The notes: generated from the letters alone by a model not told the origin. A DNA stretch of 64,000 nt from Acidovorax sp. 69 (GCF_002797445.1 NZ_PGEP01000001.1:3534501-3598500), one strand, 5' to 3'. Shown: positions 36,683 through 45,638, counted from the first letter of the stretch. Numbers and translations: made by a program.

Positions 36683-37394
36683 CGTACGCGATGTCTCGGT
36701 GCGCTACGGCAAACACCAGGCGCTGGAGCGCGTTTCACTGCACGTGTCACCGGGAGAGATCGTGGTGATGCTCGGTGCCAACGGCGCAGGCAAGTCGTCC
36801 TTCCTGAAGGCGCTGGGCGGCATGGTGCGCCCGCAGGCTGGCGCCAGCGCCACCTTGAGCGGCGTGGACCTGATGCAGCTGCCACCGCACCACATCGTGG
36901 ATGCCGGGCTGGCACTGGTGCCCGAAGGGCGCGGGGTATTTGGCGACCTGAGCGTGCGCGAAAACCTGCAACTGGGTGCCCACCCGGCCCGCGCACGGGC
37001 GGGCGAAGCGCAGATGCTGGACCGTGTGCTGGGCCTGTTCCCCAAGCTCGCGCAGCGCATGCCCCAGGCCGTACGCACCATGAGTGGCGGCGAACAGCAG
37101 ATGGTGGCCGTGGGCCGCGCCTTGATGTCGCACCCCGAAATCCTGTTGCTCGACGAGCCGTCGCTGGGCCTGTCACCGCTCATGTGCAAGGAGCTGTTTG
37201 CGGCACTGGCCCGTATCCGCACGCTCGGCGTGGGGGTGCTGCTGGTGGAGCAGAACGCGCGCCAGAGCCTGGCGATTGCCGACCGCGGTTACCTCATCGA
37301 AACCGGCCGACTCACGGGCGAAGGCAGCGCCCAGGAGCTGCTGCATTCGCCCGCCGTGCGGCGCGCCTACCTGGGCGCCGCCGCAGAACACTGA
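36675..37394 (+). CDS. Liv-type ABC ATP-binding protein, LivF family
   Basis: 239 residues. Walker A MLGANGAGKSSFLKALGG, LVPEGRGVFGDLSVRENL, signature MSGGEQQMVAVGRALMSHP, Walker B ILLLDEPSLGLSP. It overlaps the preceding gene by 8 bp. Completes the five-component transporter. Confidence 0.93.
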   Translation: MLDVRDVSVRYGKHQALERVSLHVSPGEIVVMLGANGAGKSSFLKALGGMVRPQAGASATLSGVDLMQLPPHHIVDAGLALVPEGRGVFGDLSVRENLQLGAHPARARAGEAQMLDRVLGLFPKLAQRMPQAVRTMSGGEQQMVAVGRALMSHPEILLLDEPSLGLSPLMCKELFAALARIRTLGVGVLLVEQNARQSLAIADRGYLIETGRLTGEGSAQELLHSPAVRRAYLGAAAEH

Positions 37395-37434
37395 TGCCAT
37401 TTTTGAACCTCCTCACCACTTTCGGAGAACTTCC

Positions 37435-38886
37435 ATGAGCCACATCCCCATGCTGATTAGCGGCGAACCACGCGCCGCATCTAGCGGTGCCACGTTCGAG
37501 CGCCGTAACCCTCTGGACCACAGCGTGGCCACCACGGCCCCGGCAGCCACAGTGGCCGACGCGGTGGCGGCGGTCGATGCCGCCGCCCAGGCATTTCCCG
37601 CCTGGGCCGCGCTGGGTCCGGGCGTTCGCCGCGCACTGCTGCTCAAGGCCGCACACGCACTGGAGGCCAAGGCCGACGCCTTTGCTGCCGCCATGGCAGC
37701 AGAAACCGGCGCCTCGGGCCTGTGGGCCGGGTTCAACGTGCACCTGGCCGCCGACATGCTGCTCGAAGCCGCCGCTATCACCACCCAGATCAGCGGTGAG
37801 GTGATTCCATCCAACGTTCCGGGCTCGTTGGCAATGGCCGTGCGCCAACCCGCAGGCGTGGTGCTGGGCATTGCGCCATGGAATGCGCCGGTCATCCTGG
37901 GCGTGCGCGCCATCGCCACACCACTGGCCTGCGGCAACACCGTCGTCCTCAAGGGGTCTGAACTGTGCCCCGCCACGCACGGCCTGATCATCGAGGCGCT
38001 GCAGGACGCCGGGCTGCCCCCGGGGGTGGTCAACTTTGTGACCAATGCCCCCGCCGATGCCGGTGCCGTGGTCGAGGCCATGGTGGCCCACCCGGCGCTC
38101 CGGCGAGTGAACTTCACCGGCTCGACCAAGGTGGGCCGCATCATTGCGCAGACCTGCGCCAAGTACCTCAAGCAAGCGGTGCTGGAGCTGGGCGGCAAAG
38201 CCCCCTTCGTGGTGCTCGACGATGCCGACGTGGACGCTGCCGTGGCGGCCGCCACCTTCGGCGCGTTCGCCAACTCGGGGCAGATTTGCATGTCCACCGA
38301 GCGCATCGTGGTGGACCAGAAGGTGGCCGACGAGTTCGTGGCCAAACTGGCCTCACGCGCCACCAGCCTGCCACTGGGCGACCCACGCAAAGGCCCGGTG
38401 GTGCTGGGTTCGGTGGTGGACCAGGCCACCGTGGTGCGCTGCAATGCCCTGATCGACGACGCACTGGCCAAGGGCGCCACGCTGGTGTGTGGCGGCAAGG
38501 CCGACAGCACGCTGATGCCCGCCACGTTGCTGGACCATGTGACCCCTGCCATGCACATCTACCAGGAAGAATCATTCGCCCCGGTCAAGGCCATCGTGCG
38601 CGTGAACGGCGTAGAGGAAGCCGTCGCCTGCGCCAACGACAACGAGTTCGGCCTCTCGGCCGCCGTGTTCGGGCGCGATGTGGCCAGGGCGTGGCAAGTG
38701 GCGGGCCGCATTGAATCAGGCATCTGCCACGTCAATGGCCCCACGGTGCACGATGAAGCCCAGATGCCGTTTGGCGGTGTCAAGGCGTCGGGTTATGGCC
38801 GCTTTGGGGGCAAGGCTGGCATCGATGCGTTTACCGAACTGCGCTGGATCACGGTGCAGACCGCACCACGCCACTACCCGTTCTGA
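37435..38886 (+). CDS. Aldehyde dehydrogenase, salicylaldehyde/vanillin dehydrogenase type
   Basis: 483 residues. VLELGGKAPFVVLDDADVD holds the catalytic Glu and FGAFANSGQICMSTERIVVD the catalytic Cys near 284. GQICMSTER and the C-terminal HYPF are typical of the aromatic aldehyde (salicylaldehyde, benzaldehyde, vanillin) branch. NAD+-dependent oxidation to the acid is expected. It sits 40 bp after livF in the same operon. Confidence 0.9.
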   Translation: MSHIPMLISGEPRAASSGATFERRNPLDHSVATTAPAATVADAVAAVDAAAQAFPAWAALGPGVRRALLLKAAHALEAKADAFAAAMAAETGASGLWAGFNVHLAADMLLEAAAITTQISGEVIPSNVPGSLAMAVRQPAGVVLGIAPWNAPVILGVRAIATPLACGNTVVLKGSELCPATHGLIIEALQDAGLPPGVVNFVTNAPADAGAVVEAMVAHPALRRVNFTGSTKVGRIIAQTCAKYLKQAVLELGGKAPFVVLDDADVDAAVAAATFGAFANSGQICMSTERIVVDQKVADEFVAKLASRATSLPLGDPRKGPVVLGSVVDQATVVRCNALIDDALAKGATLVCGGKADSTLMPATLLDHVTPAMHIYQEESFAPVKAIVRVNGVEEAVACANDNEFGLSAAVFGRDVARAWQVAGRIESGICHVNGPTVHDEAQMPFGGVKASGYGRFGGKAGIDAFTELRWITVQTAPRHYPF

Positions 38887-38939
38887 CACCCGTCGTACCG
38901 CTCTCCATCGGGGCAGACTCCATTCAAGGAAACAACACC

Positions 38940-39713
38940 ATGCTGCAAGGTAAGAAGCTGCTGATCACCGGCGTGTCGTCGGGCATTGGCGAAGAAACCG
39001 CCCGCGTTGCCCGCGCGCAGGGCGCTCACGTCATCGGGGTGGACCTGAACCCACCCAAGGTCGAGGTGGACCAGTTCCTGTCTGCCGACCTGGGCAACCG
39101 GGCCTCCATTGACGCGCTCGTCGCCCAGTTGCCGCAGGGCCTGAACGGCCTGGCCAATATTGCTGGCCTGCCCCCCACCCGCCCCGCAGCACAAGTGCTG
39201 CGCGTGAATCTGGTGGGCCTCAAGCACCTCACGCTCAGCGTGCTGCCCCGGCTGGCCGACGGGGCTTCCATCGTCAATCTGGCGTCACTGGCCGGTGCGG
39301 GTTGGCCAGATGCGGTGCCCACCATCCGCGCCAGCGAATCGCTGGACTTTGATGGGGTCGATGCCTTCTGCACGCAGCATGGCATCGAGGGCGCTCGCAG
39401 CTACTTTTTCTCCAAGGAAGCCCTGATTGCCTGGACGCTGCAACACCGCTGGACTTGGCGAGCACGCGGTATCCGCATGAACGCGGTGAGCCCGGGGCCG
39501 GTGGATACGCCCATCCTCAAGGACTTCATCGAAACCCTGGGAGCCCGCGCCGAAGAGGACATGAAGACCATGGACCGCCCCGGCCGGGCCAGCGACATCG
39601 CACCGGTCGTCGCCTTTTTGCTCAGCGACGCTTCAGGCTGGCTGCGCGGTGCCAATCTGCCGGTGGATGGGGGCATGCACTCCCATATCCTGGTGCAGCA
39701 GCACGGGCTGTGA
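38940..39713 (+). CDS. SDR resembling coniferyl-alcohol dehydrogenase
   Basis: 257 residues. TGVSSGIGEETARV is the cofactor loop and YFFSKEALIAW near 155 carries the Y-x-x-x-K active site. The sequence follows coniferyl-alcohol dehydrogenase (CalA of Pseudomonas) closely in layout, e.g. LNGLANIAGLPPT, VNLVGLKHLT, NAVSPGPVDTPIL and NLPVDGG. With the neighbouring aldehyde dehydrogenase it would convert an aromatic alcohol to the acid. Substrate is by analogy only. Confidence 0.85.
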   Translation: MLQGKKLLITGVSSGIGEETARVARAQGAHVIGVDLNPPKVEVDQFLSADLGNRASIDALVAQLPQGLNGLANIAGLPPTRPAAQVLRVNLVGLKHLTLSVLPRLADGASIVNLASLAGAGWPDAVPTIRASESLDFDGVDAFCTQHGIEGARSYFFSKEALIAWTLQHRWTWRARGIRMNAVSPGPVDTPILKDFIETLGARAEEDMKTMDRPGRASDIAPVVAFLLSDASGWLRGANLPVDGGMHSHILVQQHGL

Positions 39714-39752
39714 CGCCAGCAGCGTGACCACGGCGCCGACACATCGGCGTCG

Positions 39753-40802
39753 TCATGCCTGTGCCGTGATTGCATCCAACGGCCACCGCGGCTTTACATC
39801 AAACGCATAGTCTGTCTTTGCCTCCTGCTGCCCCGCCTGCAGCCGCATCGCGGCCGCCATGGCAATCATGGCGCCGTTGTCGGTGCAAAGATGCAACTCT
39901 GGATAGTGCACACGCACCTTGGCCGCCGCGCAGGCCGCATTGAGCTGCGCGCGCAAATGCCGGTTGGCCCCCACGCCACCCGCCACCACCACGCGCTTCA
40001 AACCCGTCTGCTTCAACGCGGTGAGCGTTTTCTTGACGAGCACATCCACAATCGCCGCCTCGGTGCTGGCCGCCAGGTCGGCCTTGCGCACCGCCAGCTC
40101 GTCGCCCAACTTTTTGGCCTGCGTCAGCACGGCGGTCTTGAGCCCGGCAAAAGAGAAATCGAGGTTGCCACTGTGCAGCAGCGGGCGCGGCAGCTTGAAG
40201 GCTACCGGGTCGCCATGTTCGGCCAGACGCGACAATGCGGGCCCGCCGGGGTAGCCCAGTCCCATGAGCTTGGCCGACTTGTCGAAGGCCTCGCCGGCCG
40301 CATCATCAATGGTCTCGCCCAGGATTTCGTAGCGGCCCACACCGTCCACGCGCATCAGCTGGGTATGCCCGCCGGATACCAGCAGCGCAACAAACGGAAA
40401 CTCAGGGGGGTCGGCGCTCAGGAATGGGGACAACAGGTGTCCTTCGAGGTGGTGTACACCCAGCACCGGCTTGTCGAGCGCTGCGCCCAGGGCACAGGCC
40501 ACACCCGCGCCCACCAGCAGTGCACCCGCCAGGCCTGGGCCGCGCGTGTACGCCACCACATCCACATCGGTCAGTGACTGGCCCGAGTCCTTGAGTACCT
40601 GCGTCGCCAGGGGCAGCACGCGGCGAATATGGTCGCGGCTGGCCAGCTCGGGCACCACACCGCCATAGGCCTGGTGCATTTCGATCTGGCTGTGCAGCGC
40701 GTGCGACAGCAAGGTGGGCACGGCATCGCCCGTAGAGCGGACCAAGGCCACGCCGGTCTCATCGCACGAAGATTCAATACCCAGTATCAGCAGACTACTC
40801 AT
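39753..40802 (-). CDS. tsaD: tRNA N6-adenosine threonylcarbamoyltransferase
   Basis: 349 residues. [15 protein letters not shown] at the start, the metal-binding HHLEGH near 110, [13 protein letters not shown] near 135 and [13 protein letters not shown] near 270 are the Kae1/TsaD signatures. It transfers the threonylcarbamoyl group to A37 of ANN-decoding tRNAs with TsaB and TsaE. ATG 40802 begins the conserved sequence. Convergent with the upstream aromatic operon. Confidence 0.97.
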   Translation of the reverse strand: MSSLLILGIESSCDETGVALVRSTGDAVPTLLSHALHSQIEMHQAYGGVVPELASRDHIRRVLPLATQVLKDSGQSLTDVDVVAYTRGPGLAGALLVGAGVACALGAALDKPVLGVHHLEGHLLSPFLSADPPEFPFVALLVSGGHTQLMRVDGVGRYEILGETIDDAAGEAFDKSAKLMGLGYPGGPALSRLAEHGDPVAFKLPRPLLHSGNLDFSFAGLKTAVLTQAKKLGDELAVRKADLAASTEAAIVDVLVKKTLTALKQTGLKRVVVAGGVGANRHLRAQLNAACAAAKVRVHYPELHLCTDNGAMIAMAAAMRLQAGQQEAKTDYAFDVKPRWPLDAITAQA

Positions 40803-40859
40803 GCCCCGAGTGTAAAACCCGGGGGCCAAAGACCCTTTGCGCCCGTGCGGGGGTCAGAG

Positions 40860-42020
40860 TCACCAGCGATCCGACCGCATGCGCAGCTCCCAGCTGCCTG
40901 CCCGCAGTTCGTACACACCCACGGCGCCGTAGCGCTGCTCGCCTTTGTCATCCCAGGTCATGGTGCCGATCACGGGGGCATAGCCGTTGATGCTGTGCAT
41001 GGCCTTGGTGATCTCTTTCGGGTCGGCCGACTTGGCCTTCTGGATGGCGGCCGAGAGCACATAGGTGCTGTCGTAGCTGTAATGGCCGCCATAGGCCGGG
41101 GGCTTCTTGTAGGCGGCGATGTATTTTTCGAGGAAAGGCTTGCCAGTGGTGAACTCCTTGGCCTCCAGCACCGGCGACGTGGCATAAATGCCCTGCACAA
41201 TGCCCGCGCCCTTGGTCATGTCGGTGGTTTTGATGGTGTCGCCCCCGAGCAGGCTGACCTTGGTGTGATCGACCTTGCGCAGGGCCTCCAGCAGCGCCAG
41301 GGCCTGGAAGTCATTCAGCGTGGAGACAATCACCTCCACCTTGGCCGCTTTGAGTTCGCCAGCGAGTTCGTCAAACGCCACGGTTTTATCGTCGTACGAC
41401 TTGCGCACCAGCACCTCTTTTTTCTCGGTCTTGAGTTGCTGGGCGGCGCCGTCGGCCAAGCCCTTGCCGTAGGGCGTGCCGTCGTCCAGCGCCGCATAGC
41501 GGGTGGCACCAAGCTGTGTGGCCGCAAACGAGCCGATGGCGCGGGCCTGCAGGGTGTCGTTGCCCACCATCCGGAACGTCGTGGGGAAACCCAGCTGCGT
41601 GAACTTGGGGTTGGTGGAGATCGCGATCTGGGCAATGTCCTTGGCGGCGTAGATGGGCGCTGTCTCGATGCTCACGCCAGAGTTCAGATGCCCGATGACA
41701 GCAACCACACCCGCATCCACCAATTGCTGGGCGACGGCCTTGCCAGTAGCGGCGTCGGCCTTGTCGTCCACCGACACCACCTCCAGCGTCACGCGCTTGC
41801 CATCCACCGTGTAGCCCGACTTGTTGAGTTCGTCCACCGCCAGCTTCACGCCATTGAGCAGATCCTGCCCCAAGGCCCCCAGCGGGCCGCTCAGGGGTTG
41901 CGCCACACCAATTTTGATGGTGTCCGGCACCTTGCCGCATCCGGTCAGGAGTGCGGCAGTCGCCACGGCGGTCAGGGCCAGGCAGGCCGAGAAGCGGCGC
42001 CGGTCGATGTGCTTATTCAT
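40860..42020 (-). CDS. LivK-type ABC binding lipoprotein (orphan)
   Basis: 386 residues with the lipobox ALLTGC, so lipid-anchored in contrast to the soluble binding proteins elsewhere in the window. IKIGVAQPLSGPLGALGQDLLNGVKLAVDELN and AVIGHLNSGVSIETAPIYAAK are branched-chain amino acid binding family segments. No transporter genes adjacent. Divergent from nasT. Confidence 0.9.
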   Translation of the reverse strand: MNKHIDRRRFSACLALTAVATAALLTGCGKVPDTIKIGVAQPLSGPLGALGQDLLNGVKLAVDELNKSGYTVDGKRVTLEVVSVDDKADAATGKAVAQQLVDAGVVAVIGHLNSGVSIETAPIYAAKDIAQIAISTNPKFTQLGFPTTFRMVGNDTLQARAIGSFAATQLGATRYAALDDGTPYGKGLADGAAQQLKTEKKEVLVRKSYDDKTVAFDELAGELKAAKVEVIVSTLNDFQALALLEALRKVDHTKVSLLGGDTIKTTDMTKGAGIVQGIYATSPVLEAKEFTTGKPFLEKYIAAYKKPPAYGGHYSYDSTYVLSAAIQKAKSADPKEITKAMHSINGYAPVIGTMTWDDKGEQRYGAVGVYELRAGSWELRMRSDRW

Positions 42021-42271
42021 GCAAGAAACTCCATGTGTGTATCAAAGTGACGGATGTATATGCGACGCCACCGCCGTGGCGCTATCGGGTATGCCCTCCC
42101 GCACCCCGCTGTATTAGCAACTTTCAGGCCCTGCAAGGCGCGCGGCTGCAGGGCACCAGCCCGGATCGGCCTCGCCCGGAATGACGGCGCTCCCCCATTT
42201 CCCTCCACGATCCTGCATGCACCGCTTCGGCGCGCCCTTTTACGGCGTAAAAATTGCTTATGCTCAGCGCT
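42021..42271. other. Intergenic region between the binding-lipoprotein gene and nasT
   Basis: 251 bp between divergent genes, hence two promoters expected. An inverted repeat GCCCTGCA ... TGCAGGGC lies at 42128-42154. No sigma-54 promoter is seen before nasT, unlike the three structural operons. Confidence 0.45.
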
Positions 42272-42898
42272 ATGAATGAGGCTTTGCGCATCGTGGTGGT
42301 TGCCCCGGATCTGGCGATTGCCGACCCGAACGACGAACACGCCGTACTCCAGGCGGAACGCTCGCGTGCGCTGCGCATTGGGCTGCTGGAAAACAACTTC
42401 AACCTCGTGGCCACGTTGCCCGCCGATGTGTTCCTGAGCGAGCGGATCGCCCAACTCCAGCCCGATCTGATCATCGTGGACGCCGAAAGCGAAGCGCGGG
42501 ACGCGCTGGAACATGTGGTCATGGCCACACGCGACGAGCGCCGCCCCATCGTGATGTTCACCAACGACGAAGACACGTCGCACGTCAAGGACGCCGTGGC
42601 GGCGGGGGTGTCCGCCTACATCGTCGCGGGGCTGGCCCCGCAGCGTATCCGCCCCATTCTGGACGTGGCCATGGCACGTTTTCAGCACGAGCAATCCCTG
42701 CGCGCCGAATTGGCCGATGCGAAGACCGAGCTGAAAGACCGCAAAACCATCGACCGCGCCAAGGGCCTGCTCATGCAGCGCCAGGGCCTGAGCGAGCAGG
42801 TGGCCTACGAGAAACTGCGCAAGACCGCCATGGACAAGGGCCTCAAACTGGCGGACGTGGCCCAGCGCATGCTCGACGTGATGGATCTGCTGGGCTGA
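42272..42898 (+). CDS. nasT: ANTAR-domain antitermination regulator, NasT-type
   Basis: 208 residues. The N-terminal pseudo-receiver domain contains LQPDLIIVDAESEARDAL and PIVMFTNDED. After a coiled-coil (ELADAKTELKDRKTIDRAKG) the ANTAR domain reads GLLMQRQGLSEQVAYEKLRKTAMDKG with its three-helix bundle to the end. NasT binds two-hairpin leader RNAs and blocks terminator formation; in known systems it is held by the nitrate/nitrite sensor NasS. No nasS is present beside it. Start codon is uncertain (ATG 42260 or 42272). Confidence 0.9.
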   Translation: MNEALRIVVVAPDLAIADPNDEHAVLQAERSRALRIGLLENNFNLVATLPADVFLSERIAQLQPDLIIVDAESEARDALEHVVMATRDERRPIVMFTNDEDTSHVKDAVAAGVSAYIVAGLAPQRIRPILDVAMARFQHEQSLRAELADAKTELKDRKTIDRAKGLLMQRQGLSEQVAYEKLRKTAMDKGLKLADVAQRMLDVMDLLG

Positions 42899-42906
42899 GC
42901 AGGTGA

Positions 42907-42952
42907 CCTCCCCCTGAGGCGCAGCGCGCCTCGGTGCAGCGGCCCTTGGCGT
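42907..42952. repeat. Second dispersed intergenic element (CCCCTGAGGCGC type)
   Basis: CCCCCTGAGGCGCAGCGCGC followed by GCGGCCCTTGG. Related sequence occurs at 45645-45710, 49425-49537 and 53088-53135. It seems to be a GC-rich family of mosaic repeats located just after stop codons. Confidence 0.5.
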
Positions 42953-43062
42953 GCATCCCGCGCCCGAGCCACGCCCTACTCCACCGGTTTCACCCCAAAT
43001 GGTGCGCCGCACAAAGGCAGTGCGGCATTCGCTGCACGCACTACCTCCGCACATTTTCAAGC

Positions 43063-43118
43063 CCAATTGGCCTCCAGCGCTTGTTACACAGGCGCAAGCA
43101 GCTATTAATTTTGCAGCA
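43063..43118 (+). repeat. Dispersed palindromic intergenic repeat, copy 5
   Basis: GCGCTTG-ttacacag-GCGCAAGCAGCTATTAATTTTGC. It lies about 45 bp upstream of the sigma-54 promoter of the nrt operon, in the zone where an activator would bind. Confidence 0.65.
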
Positions 43119-43159
43119 ATTCATGCGCCGAACTGGAGCGAGATCGGTACAACAAAGGC

Positions 43160-43175
43160 TGGCACGCTGCTTGCA
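43160..43175 (+). promoter_or_regulatory. Sigma-54 promoter of the nrt operon
   Basis: TGGCACGCTGCTTGCA matches the -24 GG / -12 GC consensus with exactly 10 bases between the GG (43161-43162) and the GC (43173-43174). Predicted transcription start is near 43186. It implies activation by a nitrogen-control enhancer-binding protein such as NtrC. Confidence 0.85.
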
Positions 43176-43185
43176 TCACCTCTTG

Positions 43186-43345
43186 CAAGACCAATGACGG
43201 TCTCACCTCTGACAGCACTGACCCAATGGCGGGCTGGTGCTGACACAAAGCCCCCCAATGGGCTTTGCCACGGACAAAGGCGTCCCTCTTCGAAGCCCGT
43301 TTGCGCATGCAAGCAGGCCAGGAGAGGACGCCTTTTTTGTTTTTA
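43186..43345 (+). promoter_or_regulatory. ANTAR-type antitermination leader of nrtA
   Basis: Hairpin 1 is AGACC-AATGAC-GGTCT (43188-43203). Hairpin 2 has 12-nt arms (43213-43224 and 43231-43242) with one mismatch and two wobble pairs around the hexaloop AATGGC (43225-43230). Both hexaloops have A at position 1 and G at position 4, the recognised ANTAR RNA signature. A third stem CAAAGCCC/GGGCTTTG (43246-43267) and a short GGAC-AAAGGC-GTCC hairpin (43272-43285) precede the terminator and overlap its 5' arm. The likely ligand is NasT, encoded 290 bp upstream. Confidence 0.85.
43278..43340 (+). terminator. Leader terminator in front of nrtA
   Basis: AGGCGTCC (43278-43285) pairs with GGACGCCT (43326-43333) followed by TTTTTTG. 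It ends 26 bp before the nrtA start codon, so it must be overcome for expression. Its 5' arm overlaps the GGAC/GTCC hairpin, making the two structures mutually exclusive. Confidence 0.85.
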
Positions 43346-43365
43346 ACGCACCAAGGAAACGCCCC

Positions 43366-44610
43366 ATGACCGATCTGTTGAAAACCAGCCTCAACCGCCG
43401 CACCGTGCTGCAGGCCGCCACGGTGGGTGCTGTGGGTGTGAGCCCGGCCCTGAGAGCGCTCGTCCATGCCCAGGGCTCGGACGCCCCCGAGAAGAAGGAA
43501 GTCAAGATCGGCTTCATCCCGCTGACGGACTGCGCCAGCGTGGTCATGGCCTCGGTGCTGGGCTTTGACAAGAAGTACGGCGTCACCATCATCCCCACCA
43601 AGGAAGCGAGCTGGGCCGGTGTGCGCGACAAGCTCGTCAACGGCGAACTCGACTTTGCCCACGTGCTGTATGGCCTGGTGTATGGCGTGCACCTGGGCAC
43701 CGCCGGCCCCAAGAAGGACATGGCCGTGCTGATGAGCCTCAACAACAACGGCCAGGCCATCACGCTGTCCAAGGCGCTGGCCGACAAGGGTGCGGTGGAC
43801 GGCCCCTCGCTGGCCAAGCTCATGGCCAAGGAAAAGCGCGAGTACACGTTCGCAGGCACCTTTCCCACGGGCACCCATGCCATGTGGATGCACTACTGGC
43901 TGGCGGCTGCGGGCATCAACCCGCTGTCGGGCGCCAAGCTCATCACCGTGCCTCCGCCACAAATGGTGGCCAACATGCGCGTGGGCAACATGGACGGTTT
44001 TTGTGTGGGCGAGCCCTGGAACCACCGCGCCATCATGGACGGCATCGGCATCACCGCCAACACCACCCAGGACATCTGGAAGGACCACCCCGAGAAGGTG
44101 CTGGGCACGTCGGCCGAGTTCGTCAAGAAGAACCCCAACACCACCCGCGCCGTGATGATGGCCGTGCTCGAAGCCAGCCAGTGGATCGACGCCAGTCTGT
44201 CCAACAAGATGAAGATGGCCGAGACCGTGGCGGGCAAAGCGTATGTGAACACCAGCGTGGACGCCATCAACCAGCGCATCCTGGGCCGCTACCAGAACGG
44301 CATGGGCAAGACCTGGGACGACCCCAACCACATGAAGTTCTTCAACGACGGCGCGGTGAACTTCCCCTACCTGTCGGACGGCATGTGGTTCCTCACGCAG
44401 CACAAGCGCTGGGGCCTGCTCAAGAGCCACCCCGACTACCTGTCGGTGGCCAAAGAGATCAACCAGATCGACCTCTACAAGTCGGTGGCCAGCGCCATGA
44501 AGATCAATGTGCCCAAGGACGCCATGCGCAGCAGCAAGCTCCTGGACGGCGTGGTGTGGGACGGAAAAGACCCCGCCAAGTACGCCGACAGTTTCAAGAT
44601 CAAGGCGTAA
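43366..44610 (+). CDS. nrtA: Nitrate ABC transporter substrate-binding protein
   Basis: 414 residues, CmpA/NrtA family. A twin-arginine signal (SLNRRTVLQAATVGAVGV) shows it is exported, which argues against it being the cytoplasmic sensor NasS. VKIGFIPLTDCASVVMASVLGFDKKYG, FAGTFPTGTHAMWMHYWLAAAGI and FCVGEPWNHRAI are family segments with the nitrate-pocket Trp/His residues. AAGGA precedes the ATG. First gene of nrtA-nrtB-ATPase. Confidence 0.93.
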   Translation: MTDLLKTSLNRRTVLQAATVGAVGVSPALRALVHAQGSDAPEKKEVKIGFIPLTDCASVVMASVLGFDKKYGVTIIPTKEASWAGVRDKLVNGELDFAHVLYGLVYGVHLGTAGPKKDMAVLMSLNNNGQAITLSKALADKGAVDGPSLAKLMAKEKREYTFAGTFPTGTHAMWMHYWLAAAGINPLSGAKLITVPPPQMVANMRVGNMDGFCVGEPWNHRAIMDGIGITANTTQDIWKDHPEKVLGTSAEFVKKNPNTTRAVMMAVLEASQWIDASLSNKMKMAETVAGKAYVNTSVDAINQRILGRYQNGMGKTWDDPNHMKFFNDGAVNFPYLSDGMWFLTQHKRWGLLKSHPDYLSVAKEINQIDLYKSVASAMKINVPKDAMRSSKLLDGVVWDGKDPAKYADSFKIKA

Positions 44611-44669
44611 GCGCCCTTCACCGCAGCCCCACCCGTCGCCCTCGCAAGCCCTGCACACAGGAGAACACC

Positions 44670-45638
44670 ATGGTCAGTGCCGTCTTTCACTCCCCGATGG
44701 ATCCAGCCCCAGCGGTTGCACAGAATACTATGAATAACGCAGCAAGCAGCACTTCATCCACGAGCGCCAGAAGCCAAAAACAACCGCAAACTGCCCATAC
44801 TGCACGCCCGGCGGCAGCGGTGGCTGCCGAGCCTGTGGGCCGCGATTGGAGTGCACTGTCGCGCAGCTTCTGGATGGCCGTGCTGCCGCCCCTGTGTGGC
44901 CTGGGTCTGCTGGTGGGCCTGTGGGCTGTGGTGTCCACCACCACGGGCAATAGCATTCCCGGCCCGCTGGAAACCTGGAAGCAGGCGCTGGAGATCTTCA
45001 GCAACCCGTTCTACCGCAATGGCCCCAACGACCAGGGCGTGGGCTGGAACGTGCTGATGTCGCTCGAACGCGTGGCCGTGGGCTTTGGCATGGCGGCGCT
45101 GGTGGGCATTCCGGCCGGCTTCGTGATCGGGCGCTTCAACTTCCTGTCGCGCATGTTCAATCCGCTCATCAGCCTGCTGCGCCCGGTATCGCCCCTGGCC
45201 TGGCTGCCGATTGGCCTCTTGGTGTTCAAGGGTGCCAACCCGGCCGCCATCTGGACGATTTTCATCTGCTCCATCTGGCCCATGATCATCAACACCGCCG
45301 TGGGAGTGCAGCGTGTACCGCAGGATTACATGAACGTGGCCCGTGTGCTCAACCTCTCGGAATGGAAGATCGCCACCAAGATCCTCTTTCCGGCCGTGTT
45401 GCCCTACATGCTGACCGGCGTGCGCCTGGCCGTCGGCACCGCCTGGCTGGTGATCGTGGCTGCAGAAATGCTGACCGGCGGCGTGGGCATTGGCTTCTGG
45501 GTGTGGGACGAGTGGAACAACCTGAACGTCAAGAACATCATCATTGCCATCTTCGTGATCGGCATCGTCGGGCTGGTGCTGGAGTACGCACTCATCAAGC
45601 TGGCCACCGCATTCACGTTTGAAGAGGTCAAAACTTGA
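44670..45638 (+). CDS. nrtB: Nitrate ABC transporter permease
   Basis: 322 residues. A long Ala/Ser/Thr-rich N-terminal extension (about 60 residues) precedes six membrane helices. VLNLSEWKIATKILFPAVLPYMLTGVRLAVGTAWLVIVAAEML holds the EAA loop typical of the NrtB/SsuC family. AGGAG lies upstream of the ATG. Confidence 0.93.
   Translation: MVSAVFHSPMDPAPAVAQNTMNNAASSTSSTSARSQKQPQTAHTARPAAAVAAEPVGRDWSALSRSFWMAVLPPLCGLGLLVGLWAVVSTTTGNSIPGPLETWKQALEIFSNPFYRNGPNDQGVGWNVLMSLERVAVGFGMAALVGIPAGFVIGRFNFLSRMFNPLISLLRPVSPLAWLPIGLLVFKGANPAAIWTIFICSIWPMIINTAVGVQRVPQDYMNVARVLNLSEWKIATKILFPAVLPYMLTGVRLAVGTAWLVIVAAEMLTGGVGIGFWVWDEWNNLNVKNIIIAIFVIGIVGLVLEYALIKLATAFTFEEVKT

Noticed and set aside
42991..43010. 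CACC-N6-GGTG upstream of the nrt promoter as an NtrC site
   Set aside because: Wrong spacing by one base and the outer TGCA bases are missing. Kept only as a weak possibility.
43366..44610. NrtA-like protein as the NasS sensor partner of NasT
   Set aside because: It has a twin-arginine export signal and is followed by permease and ATPase genes, so it is the transporter binding protein.
43105..44658. A 517-codon reverse reading frame opposite nrtA
   Set aside because: Antisense shadow of nrtA. It would also cross the structured leader.
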